NCBI RefSeq assembly: GCF_900108565.1
Contig: NZ_LT629971.1
Span: 1,054,001 to 1,118,000, forward strand
Length of the DNA stretch: 64,000 nucleotides
Direction: 5' to 3'
Source of the DNA: Mycolicibacterium rutilum
Lineage (GTDB): Bacteria > Actinomycetota > Actinomycetes > Mycobacteriales > Mycobacteriaceae
Shown here: positions 17,651 through 25,525 of the stretch, one piece after another
Position numbering within the stretch: position 1 is the first letter of the stretch
Layout of the letters: every line of letters begins with the position of its first letter
Made by a program: the position numbers and the translations under genes
Notes under the pieces: model-generated
The model's input: only the letters and a program-made list of their open reading frames with translations
What the model was told of the DNA's origin: nothing
Database searches by the model: none

Positions 17651-18175
17651 GTGACCGATATAACGGTGCCGATCCGCCGCGTCACCGTGACGAGCCGACG
17701 GTCCTTCGACGATGTGGCCGCGGCTGTTTACGCGGGCTTGGGCCGGCTGCCTGACTTCCGTTCTGCCGCAGCAGATTTAGCCACCCGCGGGGACCGCGCG
17801 TCGTTCGACGCGGCGGTGCAGTCACAGGCGGGGCGCAGCGGTCTGATCGAGTTCCTGAGCCTTGACCTCGGCGGCCCGGTGACGCTGCGCTATCCGGACC
17901 GGGGCCGCCGGCTGCTGCGGATCATCGCGGGCAACCCGGTGACGATGAGCCGGATGGCCGTGCATGTCCCCGACGCCGGTTCCTATGCCCCGGTCACCAT
18001 CCTCATCGCCGAACGCGACGACGGCGTCACGCTGTCCTATGACAGCGTTGCGAGCGCGATCGCACCGTACGGCAGCGCGGACGCGTCGGCGGTCGCCGAA
18101 GAACTCGACGCAGCCGTGCTCGATCTGCTGCAGGAGGCCGCCGGTCCGCGTCAGCGGCCGCCCCTGCCGAAGTAG
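17651..18175 (+). CDS. DUF302-family protein
   Basis: A 174-residue protein beginning VTDITVPIRRVTVTSRRSFDDVAAAVYAGL, with a single DUF302-like domain in the middle and C-terminal half (for example RIIAGNPVTMSRMA and the following strand pair). The domain's biochemical function is unknown. It follows the SDR by 13 bases and is probably in the same HxlR-controlled transcript. The GTG at 17651 is chosen as the first start after the SDR stop. Its last 25 bases overlap the convergent tesB gene. Confidence 0.72.
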   Translation: MTDITVPIRRVTVTSRRSFDDVAAAVYAGLGRLPDFRSAAADLATRGDRASFDAAVQSQAGRSGLIEFLSLDLGGPVTLRYPDRGRRLLRIIAGNPVTMSRMAVHVPDAGSYAPVTILIAERDDGVTLSYDSVASAIAPYGSADASAVAEELDAAVLDLLQEAAGPRQRPPLPK

Positions 18176-19008
18176 AGCTCCTGGGTGGCGATGCAGACCA
18201 ACTCACCCGAGCGGTTGTACATCGTCGATGTGGTCAGACCGCGGCCCGCGATGCCGCTCGGCGAAAGCTGGTCGGAGAGCACCCAATCCGACAGGTCGAC
18301 CGGCCGGTGGAACCACAGTGCGTGGTCGATGAGCGCGTTGAACGTGCCGATCGGGGTGGCTCGCCGCATCGCCAGCGCCGTCTCCACCATCGTCGTACCC
18401 GACAGGTAGGCCAGCAGACCGCACGCCAGCACCTCGTCGGCAGGCACCGGCTCGGCGGGTTTCCACCACATCCGCATCCGCGGCGAAGGCTCGGGCAGGT
18501 CGACCGCAAGGCGGGGTGGCGTGTCGATGTAGCGCAGATCGAATGGTTGCCGCCGCACCCAGTGCCCGCCCAGCTCGTCGGCGAACGCCGCCAACTGCTC
18601 CTGGACCGGTGGTAGCGAATCCGGTTGCGGCACATCGGGTATCGCCTGCTGGTAATCGAGCGCGTCGACGGGTCCGCTGAGTGACACCAGCGCCTCGAGC
18701 AGGATCTGGCCGTCCTGGCGTGCGGTGACCTGCCGTGTCGACAGCGTGCCGCCGTCGCGCGCCACGTCGACGTGCAGGTCGACCAGGTAGCGTGCGTCGC
18801 CGGCCCGCACGTAATAGACGTGGGCGCTGTGCGGGGTACGGCCGGGCGCCGTCCGGTTCGCCGCCACCAGCGCCTGACCGGCGATGTGACCGCCGACGAT
18901 GTGGTGCGCCGGGTTGTCCAGTTGCGTGGCGACGAAGTGGTCGTCGCTGTGCTGGTCCACGTCGAGGGTGGCGATGATGTCGGCGAGCGCGGGCGGGCGG
19001 AACGTCAC
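18151..19008 (-). CDS. tesB: Acyl-CoA thioesterase II (TesB-like)
   Basis: A 285-residue double-hotdog thioesterase that hydrolyses acyl-CoA. The N-terminal hotdog has HIVGGHIAGQALVAA; the C-terminal one has IDHALWFHRP, TTSTMYNRSGELV and ATQELYFG, which hold the Asp, Thr and Gln used by TesB. GTG at 19006-19008 is the start. It is the last of three minus-strand genes (alpha/beta hydrolase, threonine-aldolase-like enzyme, tesB) separated by 45 and 22 bases. Confidence 0.92.
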   Translation of the reverse strand: MTFRPPALADIIATLDVDQHSDDHFVATQLDNPAHHIVGGHIAGQALVAANRTAPGRTPHSAHVYYVRAGDARYLVDLHVDVARDGGTLSTRQVTARQDGQILLEALVSLSGPVDALDYQQAIPDVPQPDSLPPVQEQLAAFADELGGHWVRRQPFDLRYIDTPPRLAVDLPEPSPRMRMWWKPAEPVPADEVLACGLLAYLSGTTMVETALAMRRATPIGTFNALIDHALWFHRPVDLSDWVLSDQLSPSGIAGRGLTTSTMYNRSGELVCIATQELYFGRGGR

Positions 19009-19030
19009 CCCGGCATCATGCCAGTGCCCC

Positions 19031-20104
19031 TCAGCGGGCCAATTCCTCGGCGATCACCGCGACGAACCGGTCGACGTCGTCGGTGGTGGTGTCCCACGCC
19101 GTCATCCACCGCACCTCGCCGCGGGCCCGGTCCCAGTCGTAGAACCGGACCCGCTCGCGGATGCGGTCGGCCGCCTCGATCGGCAGCGTCGCGAAGATCG
19201 CATTGGCCGGGCTGCGCTGGGTGAACGCCAACCCGGGCAGCGTGCCGTCGGCGATCCGGGCTTCCAGCGCCGCGCGCAGCCGCGCCGTCATCGCGTTCGC
19301 GTGCCCGGCGTTGCGCAGTCCGAGGTCATCGTCGAACAGCGCCAGCAGTTGCGCCGACGCGAAGCGCATCTTGCTGGCCAACTGCATGGTGAGTTTGCGC
19401 AGATACGTCAGGCCGCTGGCCCGGCCGGGATCGAGGAGCACCACCGCCTCGGCGCCGAGCACACCGTTCTTGGTGCCGCCGAGGCTGAGCACGTCGACGC
19501 CCACGTCGCTGGTGATCGCGCGCAACGGCACGCCGAGCGACGCCGCGGCGTTCCACAACCGCGATCCGTCCATGTGCACGGCCATCCCGCGAGCGTGGGC
19601 GTACTCGGTGACCGCGCGGATCTCGTCGGGGGTGTACACGGTGCCCATCTCGGTGGTCTGGGTGATGCTGACGGCCAGCGGTTGCGCGCGGTGCTCGTCG
19701 CCCCAGCCCCACGCCTCCTGCGCGACGAGTTCGGGGGTCAGCTTGCCGTCGGGGGTCGCGACCGTGAGCAGTTTGATCCCCGTCATCCGTTCGGGGGCGC
19801 CTGCCTCGTCGGTGTGGATATGCGCGGTGGCGGCGGTGACGACGGCGCCCCAGCGTGGCAGAACACTGGTCAGCGCAACAACATTCGCGCCGGTCCCGTT
19901 GAACACCGGATACACCTCGGCGCCGTCGCCGAACTGCTCGGCGATCACCTCCTGCAGGCGCGCGGTGTAGACGTCCTGCCCGTAGGCGGGCTGATGGCCG
20001 CCGTTCGCGGCGCCGATCGCGGCCAGCACCTCGGGGTGGACGCCGGCGTAGTTGTCGCTGGCGAAGCCGCGCCAGCCGGAATCGTGCAGGGGCCGGTAGG
20101 TCAC
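19031..20104 (-). CDS. Threonine-aldolase-like PLP enzyme
   Basis: A 357-residue fold-type I PLP enzyme of the low-specificity threonine aldolase / beta-eliminating lyase family, which would cleave L-threonine-like beta-hydroxy amino acids to glycine and an aldehyde. Characteristic segments are FASDNYAGVHPEV, AHIHTDEAGAPE, HMDGSRLWNAA and the PLP lysine K212 in SLGGTKNG. GTG at 20104 follows AAGGATGG. It lies between a secreted hydrolase and tesB on one probable transcript, though no common pathway is evident. Confidence 0.9.
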   Translation of the reverse strand: MTYRPLHDSGWRGFASDNYAGVHPEVLAAIGAANGGHQPAYGQDVYTARLQEVIAEQFGDGAEVYPVFNGTGANVVALTSVLPRWGAVVTAATAHIHTDEAGAPERMTGIKLLTVATPDGKLTPELVAQEAWGWGDEHRAQPLAVSITQTTEMGTVYTPDEIRAVTEYAHARGMAVHMDGSRLWNAAASLGVPLRAITSDVGVDVLSLGGTKNGVLGAEAVVLLDPGRASGLTYLRKLTMQLASKMRFASAQLLALFDDDLGLRNAGHANAMTARLRAALEARIADGTLPGLAFTQRSPANAIFATLPIEAADRIRERVRFYDWDRARGEVRWMTAWDTTTDDVDRFVAVIAEELAR

Positions 20105-20149
20105 CCGGCCATCCTTCCACCGCCACCCGACGATCTGCTGTGCGCGCCG

Positions 20150-20959
20150 TCAGCCGCCCGGCACGCCGGCGGCGGCCAGGATCAGCTGCGCGACCCGGCC
20201 CGGTTCGGTGATCAACGACAGGTGCGACGTGTCCAGTTCGATGGTGTGCGCGCCCATCCGGTGGGCCAGGAACCGCTCCAGGTCGGGGTCGATCGTGCGG
20301 TCCTGCGCGGAAACCTGGTACCACGAGGGTTTTTCGCGCCAGGCCGCGACCGTGGTGCGCTCGGACGGCAGCGTGACCCTGTTGCGGCCCTGCACGGCGT
20401 AGAGCGCCCGGGCGCGCTCGGGCGGAACGAAGCCGGCGAAATCGGTGAGGAAGGCCGGTTCGCTCAGCTGCGCATAACCGTCGGGCGTGACCACGACGCC
20501 CGCCGATGCGGGCGGTGTCGGGTACCGCTTGGCCAGCGCGGGAAAGTCCTCGCCCGCGTCGGGGGCGCGGGCTGCGATGTAGACCAGCGCGCTGACGGCC
20601 GGGTCGACGCCCACCTCGCTGATCAACGTGCCCGACCAAGAGTGGCCGGCCAGCACCGTCGGCCCGGGCTGCAGCGCCAGCACCCGACGTGTCTCGGCCA
20701 CCGCGTCGGCCAGCGTTGTCAACGGGTTCTGCACGACGGCCACGCTCAGCCCGGCGTTCTGCAGGTGCGGCACAACGTCGATCCACGACGACCCGTCCGC
20801 GTACAGGCCGTGCACGAGCACCACGCTGCGGGCGCGGGTCTGCGCCAGCGGGATGTCGTCGACCGGGGTCTCCGCCCGCGCGGGCGCGCGACCCGCCACC
20901 GCGGCGGCGACCGCCGTACCGACCGCCAGGCCGGCGAACGTCCTGCGGGAAAGCTCCAT
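20150..20959 (-). CDS. Exported (Tat-type) alpha/beta hydrolase
   Basis: A 269-residue serine hydrolase with a twin-arginine leader: SRRTFAG near the start, a hydrophobic stretch and APARAE as probable cleavage region. The fold marks are VVLVHGLYADGSSW (oxyanion HG), the nucleophile Ser107 in AGHSWSGT and a late His in DTSHLSL. It resembles MenH/esterase-like hydrolases of unknown substrate. It is divergent from the marR gene, with paired ATGCAT boxes between them. Confidence 0.88.
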   Translation of the reverse strand: MELSRRTFAGLAVGTAVAAAVAGRAPARAETPVDDIPLAQTRARSVVLVHGLYADGSSWIDVVPHLQNAGLSVAVVQNPLTTLADAVAETRRVLALQPGPTVLAGHSWSGTLISEVGVDPAVSALVYIAARAPDAGEDFPALAKRYPTPPASAGVVVTPDGYAQLSEPAFLTDFAGFVPPERARALYAVQGRNRVTLPSERTTVAAWREKPSWYQVSAQDRTIDPDLERFLAHRMGAHTIELDTSHLSLITEPGRVAQLILAAAGVPGG

Positions 20960-21050
20960 CTGATGTCCCTCGGTCGGCTGCCGGTGTCGTCGTCAAGATC
21001 ATGACAGCCGGCGGCCCCAGTCGTCGGTTCGACGATTTCACCCGGGATAT

Positions 21051-21067
21051 ATGCATGTGCTATGCAT
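21051..21067. promoter_or_regulatory. Paired ATGCAT boxes over the marR start, possible operator
   Basis: ATGCAT occurs at 21051-21056 and 21062-21067, separated by GTGCT, so the 17-base block is also an inverted repeat. The second box contains the marR start codon. Such a block is conspicuous in GC-rich surroundings and could be a MarR autoregulatory site. The extent of symmetry is only six bases per arm. Confidence 0.4.
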
Positions 21068-21535
21068 GCTTTTGTGTCCGTGTCCCGCTACGACCGTCTC
21101 GACGATCTGCTGACCCGCATCGCGGTGGCCCGGCAGCGGCCGAGCTGGCGGGACCGGATCCTGGACCGCACCGGCCCGGTCGCCAATGCGTCGACGCTGC
21201 GGGTGCTGCGCGCGGTCGAACAGAGCCATCCCGCCGGCGGCGCCTCGATCGGCGACGTCGCCGAGTTCATGGCCGTCGAGCATTCGACCGCCAGCCGGTC
21301 GGTCGGCGCCGTGGTGGCCGCCGGCCTGGTGGAGAAGGCGTTCGCCGCCGAGGACCAGCGCCGCTGCACACTGGTGCTCACCGACGCCGGGCGCCGCGCA
21401 TTGGAGACGGTGACGGAGCGACGCCGCGAACTGGTCGCCGAGACCATCGCCGACTGGCCCGACGCGAACGTCGACACCCTCGTCGACCTGCTCGACCGGC
21501 TGGCCGAACGCTTCGAACGCGCGGCAGCCCGGTGA
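21062..21535 (+). CDS. MarR-family regulator
   Basis: A 157-residue MarR-type winged-helix protein. The recognition helix region is IGDVAEFMAVEHSTASRSVG, followed by the wing AEDQRRCTLVLTDAGRRAL. It overlaps the MFS gene as GTGA (21532-21535) and so is translationally coupled to the exporter it presumably controls. The divergent exported hydrolase may share regulation. The ATG at 21062 is used; later in-frame GTG codons at 21077 and 21083 are possible starts. Confidence 0.9.
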   Translation: MHAFVSVSRYDRLDDLLTRIAVARQRPSWRDRILDRTGPVANASTLRVLRAVEQSHPAGGASIGDVAEFMAVEHSTASRSVGAVVAAGLVEKAFAAEDQRRCTLVLTDAGRRALETVTERRRELVAETIADWPDANVDTLVDLLDRLAERFERAAAR

Positions 21536-22779
21536 CCGCCGACGCCACGGCCCGCCCGGCCGCGCGCGGCGCGTTCGGGTTGATCGTCGACCCGGTCTTC
21601 GGCGGCCTGTTCTGGGGCAAGATCTTCTCGGTCGTCGCGGTGTGGACGCACGGCATCGTCGCGGCGATCGTGATGTACGACGCGACCCGCTCGGCGCTCA
21701 TGGTCGGCATGGTCGGCGTCGTCCAGTTCGCGCCGCAACTCATCCTGAGCCCGACCAGCGGTAAATGGGCCGACACCGGCGATCCCGCCCGGCAAATCCT
21801 GCTCGGCAGGGTGCTGTGCGTCCTCGGGTCCGGGGCCACCGCGGCGTGGCTGTTCACCGAGCCGACGCAGCAGGGCATGTCGGCCGCGATCGCCGTGCTC
21901 GCCGGGACGCTGCTGGTCGGTTTCGGTTTCGTGGTCGGCGGTCCGGCGATGCAGTCGATCGTGCCGAACCTGATCCGCGACGGTGAACTGTCAACGGCGA
22001 TGGCGCTGAACAGCTTTCCGATGACGGTCGGCCGCATCGTGGGCCCCGCCGCGGGCGCCTACATCGCCGCGCACGTGGGCCCGGCGTCCGCGTTCGCGGT
22101 CAGCGCCGCCCTGCACCTGGTGTTCGCGCTCGTCATCGTCGCGGTGCGGTTCCCCGCCCCGCCGGCCCGCAACGCCGACGCCGACTACCGCGTCCGGGTC
22201 GCGGTGCGCTACGTATGGCGCGACCGGCCGCTGCTGATCGCCCTGCTGGCGGTGGCGATGGTCGGTCTGGCCTCGGACTCGTCGATCACGTTGACGCCGT
22301 CGATCGTCGACGAACTCGGCGGCGACGCGCGCCTGGTGGGCACGCTGTCCGCGGTGTTCGGGGTGGGTGCGGCGCTCGGGATGGCGATGCTGGCGCTGAT
22401 GCGCGGTCGGATGGCGTCGCCGAAGGTGTCGTCCATCGGACTGGCCGGCCTCGGGTTGGGCTGCGCGGTGCTGGCGACCGCGATGTCACCGGTGGTGGCC
22501 GTCGCGGGTTTCGCGCTGGCCGGGTTGGGCTTCGGCTGGGCGATGACCGGGCTCGGCACCGTGGTGCAGGAGCGTGCGCCCGAGGAGTTGCGCGGCCGCA
22601 TCATGGCGCTGTGGCTCGTCGGCTTCCTGGGTTCGCGGCCGATCGCCGCCGCCCTGCTCGGTGGCACCGCCGACGTCTTCAACGTCTATGTCGCGTTCGC
22701 GGTGGCCGCGGCGCTGTGCCTGGTGATGGTGATCTGGGCGCGGCCCGCCAGGCTCGCCGGACCGGTGCCCGCCGCGTAA
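21532..22779 (+). CDS. MFS transporter (EntS-like exporter)
   Basis: A 415-residue major-facilitator protein with about 12 transmembrane helices. The first half contains QFAPQLILSPTSGKWADTGDP, a form of the MFS signature loop between helices 2 and 3. The second half has EELRGRIMALWLVGF, typical of the EntS/multidrug-type exporters. The GTG at 21532 overlaps the marR stop. A MarR-controlled exporter usually handles a toxic or secreted small molecule; which one is not evident. Confidence 0.9.
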   Translation: MTADATARPAARGAFGLIVDPVFGGLFWGKIFSVVAVWTHGIVAAIVMYDATRSALMVGMVGVVQFAPQLILSPTSGKWADTGDPARQILLGRVLCVLGSGATAAWLFTEPTQQGMSAAIAVLAGTLLVGFGFVVGGPAMQSIVPNLIRDGELSTAMALNSFPMTVGRIVGPAAGAYIAAHVGPASAFAVSAALHLVFALVIVAVRFPAPPARNADADYRVRVAVRYVWRDRPLLIALLAVAMVGLASDSSITLTPSIVDELGGDARLVGTLSAVFGVGAALGMAMLALMRGRMASPKVSSIGLAGLGLGCAVLATAMSPVVAVAGFALAGLGFGWAMTGLGTVVQERAPEELRGRIMALWLVGFLGSRPIAAALLGGTADVFNVYVAFAVAAALCLVMVIWARPARLAGPVPAA

Positions 22780-22788
22780 TCTCGCGCG

Positions 22789-23622
22789 CTACGCGGACGC
22801 CTTGCGAGCGCGTTCGGTCATCGAGGCGATCACGCCGCCGTCGTTGAGAATGTCGGTGCCGGTGAGGTATCCGGCCTTCTCGCTCGCGCAGAACGCGAGC
22901 AGTTCGGCCATCTCCTCGGGCCGTCCCCACCGCGGCACGGCCGCGTCGGCGACCATGGCGCCCGCGCCGGCGTTCTCCTCGAGGCGGCCCATCTCGGTGT
23001 CGATCGATCCGGGCGAGACCGACACGATCCGCAGCCCCCTGGTGTTGAACCGTTCCGCCTGCGCGGTGCTGTACCAGCGCACGAAGCTCTTGCTCAACGC
23101 GTAGGAGATGCCGGACTGCAACTCCTCGGGCACGACCGCGCACGCCGCGAGCATGTCGGTCATGAACGCGTCCGGATCCGAAAGCGCCTGCGGGAACTTG
23201 TCCTTCGGGATCATCTCGTCGGGCAGCATGTGCGCCGCCATGGATGCGACGTTGACGATCGCCGCGCCTCCCCCGGCCGTCGCGAAGAACGCCTCGTTGA
23301 CGTTGACCGTGCCGAGCGCGTTCGTGCGCATGACGTACTCGGCGTCGCCCATGCTCGGGCTCACCCCGGCGGTGTGGATGACCGAGACGAGGTCACCGAG
23401 CCCGGTCGCGGTGTCGAACAGCCGGTCCACCGCGGCGCGATCGGTGACGTCGGCGTTGACCACCGTGGCGCTGATCCCGAGCCCGCCGAGCGTCTGCGCC
23501 GCGCCCTCGAGCCGGTCCCCGCGGACGTCGCACAGCACGACCGTGTGGTCGCGACCGACCACCGTGGCCGTCGCTACGCCCATACCGCCCGCACCGCCGG
23601 TGATCACCGAGACTCGATTCAT
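22789..23622 (-). CDS. Short-chain dehydrogenase/reductase
   Basis: A 277-residue SDR with TGGAGGMG at residues 8-15, HTAG in place of NNAG, and the catalytic YALSK in GISYALSKSF. The middle contains an insertion around MIPKDKFPQALSDPDAF. The C-terminus YLTGTDILNDGGVIASM is typical of alcohol dehydrogenase-type SDRs. The ATG at 23622 is chosen over upstream frames. It converges with the MFS gene with a 9-base gap. Substrate unknown. Confidence 0.9.
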   Translation of the reverse strand: MNRVSVITGGAGGMGVATATVVGRDHTVVLCDVRGDRLEGAAQTLGGLGISATVVNADVTDRAAVDRLFDTATGLGDLVSVIHTAGVSPSMGDAEYVMRTNALGTVNVNEAFFATAGGGAAIVNVASMAAHMLPDEMIPKDKFPQALSDPDAFMTDMLAACAVVPEELQSGISYALSKSFVRWYSTAQAERFNTRGLRIVSVSPGSIDTEMGRLEENAGAGAMVADAAVPRWGRPEEMAELLAFCASEKAGYLTGTDILNDGGVIASMTERARKASA

Positions 23623-23672
23623 ACCGGCACCGTATACCGTTGCCCTTACCGCAGAGGTGTTGGCAGGGTGAT

Positions 23673-24428
23673 TCAGGCTGCGCGCAGCACGAACAGTTCG
23701 CCGGTGAGCGTGCCGTCCTCGAGGAGCTTGCCGATCTCGCCGCTCTGCTGTTCGGCCAGCTGCCACGCCTCGGTGTGGCCGTACCGCTGCGCCAACGCGT
23801 CCTCGACCGCCTGCGCCCGCTCACTCCAGTCCGCCGGGATCGCCGGCAGGTCGGCCGTCGTGACCTGGTGCTCGACCTGCAGGCGGGCGTCCCGGATCAG
23901 GTCGGTGAGGCGCCCTGTCGTCGGGAAATGGTTGTCGGGCAGCACGTCGCCGGGTACCTCGCGGTGGGCGACGAACGCCAGCAGGCCGATCGGGCCGCCG
24001 GCGCGCACGACGCGCCGCTGCTCGGCGAGCAGGGCGAGTTGATCGGGCATCGTGCACAACACGCCCAGCGACCAGGCGGCGTCGAACACCGCGTCGGCCA
24101 CCGGAAGCGCCGACCCCGACCCACACAGGACCGGATGGTCGAACAGTCGCCGCGCCGCGTGGCACGCACCGGTTTCCGGCTCGACGAGCACCGGCCGCAC
24201 GGACCGGCTGCGCGCGGCGTAGGCGGCCGGCCCGCCGACGCCCGCACCGCAGTCCAGCAGTGCGTCGCCAGAACGCAACCCCATGTGTTCGACCAGCCAG
24301 TCCAACGCGGCCGGGCTGCCACTGCCGCGGCACCCGGCGGGCACGTGGTACTCGGCGCCTAGCGCGGTGGCCACCGTGGCGGTCCATTCCGCGACGGTGT
24401 CGAACTCGGCCTCCATCGCCTCGCTCAT
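23673..24428 (-). CDS. SAM-dependent methyltransferase
   Basis: A 251-residue class I methyltransferase. Motif I is LLDCGAGVGGPAAYAA (about residues 57-72), the acidic end of strand 2 is in PVLVEPETGA, and motif IV is probably AAWSLGVLCTMPD. The C-terminal half lacks an identifiable substrate domain. Its ATG overlaps the stop of the methylenetetrahydrofolate-reductase-like gene (ATGA at 24425-24428), so the two are coupled. This may link one-carbon supply to a methylation, which is inference. Confidence 0.85.
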   Translation of the reverse strand: MSEAMEAEFDTVAEWTATVATALGAEYHVPAGCRGSGSPAALDWLVEHMGLRSGDALLDCGAGVGGPAAYAARSRSVRPVLVEPETGACHAARRLFDHPVLCGSGSALPVADAVFDAAWSLGVLCTMPDQLALLAEQRRVVRAGGPIGLLAFVAHREVPGDVLPDNHFPTTGRLTDLIRDARLQVEHQVTTADLPAIPADWSERAQAVEDALAQRYGHTEAWQLAEQQSGEIGKLLEDGTLTGELFVLRAA

Positions 24429-25411
24429 GCCACCAGTTCCTTGATGCGACGGCCGACTTCGGCCTTGATCTCCGCGCCCACCCGAGTGCCGGACGCCGAT
24501 GCGAGACCGGACACGTTCACCCCCTCGACTCCATCGATCGACAACAATTGCCGGGCTTCCTCGACCGCGGCGTCGATGCCGGCAGCCACCGGATCATCCG
24601 CTCCCAGAACAGCTTCGGTGACCACCGGATCGAGTTCGAGCCCTGGAAGGCCTTGCAGGACGGCGGCGGACACGTCGTCGGTGAAGACCGCGACGGCGGC
24701 GATCACCGGGATCGTGAGCCCTTGCGCCCGTGCCGCGGTCATGAAGTCGGCGACCATGGCCGGAAACGGCACGTGGTTCAGCACCGCGGCCCCGGCACCG
24801 GCACGCTGCTTTTCCACCAGCCGGGCGGGCCTGGCGTGCACGGGCGGCGCGGTGGGTGTTTCCGGCACCGCCGCCGCCATCCCTAGTGCCGCCGCGAGCG
24901 AAACCAGCCGAGGCCCATCCAGATCGAAGGTCTGCGTGACGTCCGGCCGCACGTCGTAGCCGCGGCCGTCGCCGGTCACACACATCGCGGCCGGCACACC
25001 GATCAGCTGCAGACCGCGCAGCTCCTGCTCGAGCACGACCCGGTTACGGTCCCGGCAGGACAGCGTGATCCACGGCGACACACCGGCGTCGAGCAGCAGA
25101 GCACCCATCAATGTGGGCGGGAAGTCGGGCCGATTCTGGTGTTCCCCGACCAGGACGGCATCGCAGGACGGCGCCAGAACGGCGGCGGTCTCGGCGACGT
25201 CCTTCTCGTCGAAGGGCAGGCAGCTGAAGTCGGTCAGCACCCGCGGGGCGGTGGTCTGTACCGGCGTGACCGGCGGTCCGGACCACGGGACCACCTCACC
25301 GAATGCACAGGCGCCGGGACGCATCTCGCACTGACCGTCCGGCCGTACCCCGCCGCACGGTCCGAACGTCATGCGTTTGGGACACTCCGGCGCCCTGTTC
25401 CCGTCCACCAC
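24425..25411 (-). CDS. Methylenetetrahydrofolate-reductase-like protein with N-terminal Cys motif
   Basis: A 328-residue protein. Residues 10-35 carry ECPKRMTFGPCGGV plus two further cysteines (C10, C19, C28, C34), which resembles the Cys-rich MTHFR C-terminal-type domain, here placed at the N-terminus. The rest resembles the MetF/MTHFR TIM barrel, with PVIAAVAVFTDD and a GVEGVNVSGLAS terminal segment. It may reduce methylene-tetrahydrofolate or act on a related pterin; the flavin-binding residues are not obvious to me. Tandem GTG codons at 25411 and 25408 are candidate starts. Confidence 0.72.
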   Translation of the reverse strand: MVDGNRAPECPKRMTFGPCGGVRPDGQCEMRPGACAFGEVVPWSGPPVTPVQTTAPRVLTDFSCLPFDEKDVAETAAVLAPSCDAVLVGEHQNRPDFPPTLMGALLLDAGVSPWITLSCRDRNRVVLEQELRGLQLIGVPAAMCVTGDGRGYDVRPDVTQTFDLDGPRLVSLAAALGMAAAVPETPTAPPVHARPARLVEKQRAGAGAAVLNHVPFPAMVADFMTAARAQGLTIPVIAAVAVFTDDVSAAVLQGLPGLELDPVVTEAVLGADDPVAAGIDAAVEEARQLLSIDGVEGVNVSGLASASGTRVGAEIKAEVGRRIKELVA

Positions 25412-25525
25412 CTGCTGCCCTATACCCCGCCCTTTTCCTGCGCAAGCATGCCAGTCCGGTAGCCCGCGTAACCGGTGTTATCACAGTAAGCTCCCGGTTC
25501 TGTCTTCTATTTGGGAGTGACGGAC

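Noticed and set aside
18899..21004. Long plus-strand open frame opposite tesB, threonine aldolase and the exported hydrolase
   Set aside because: It covers three convincing minus-strand enzymes and has the composition of a shadow frame.
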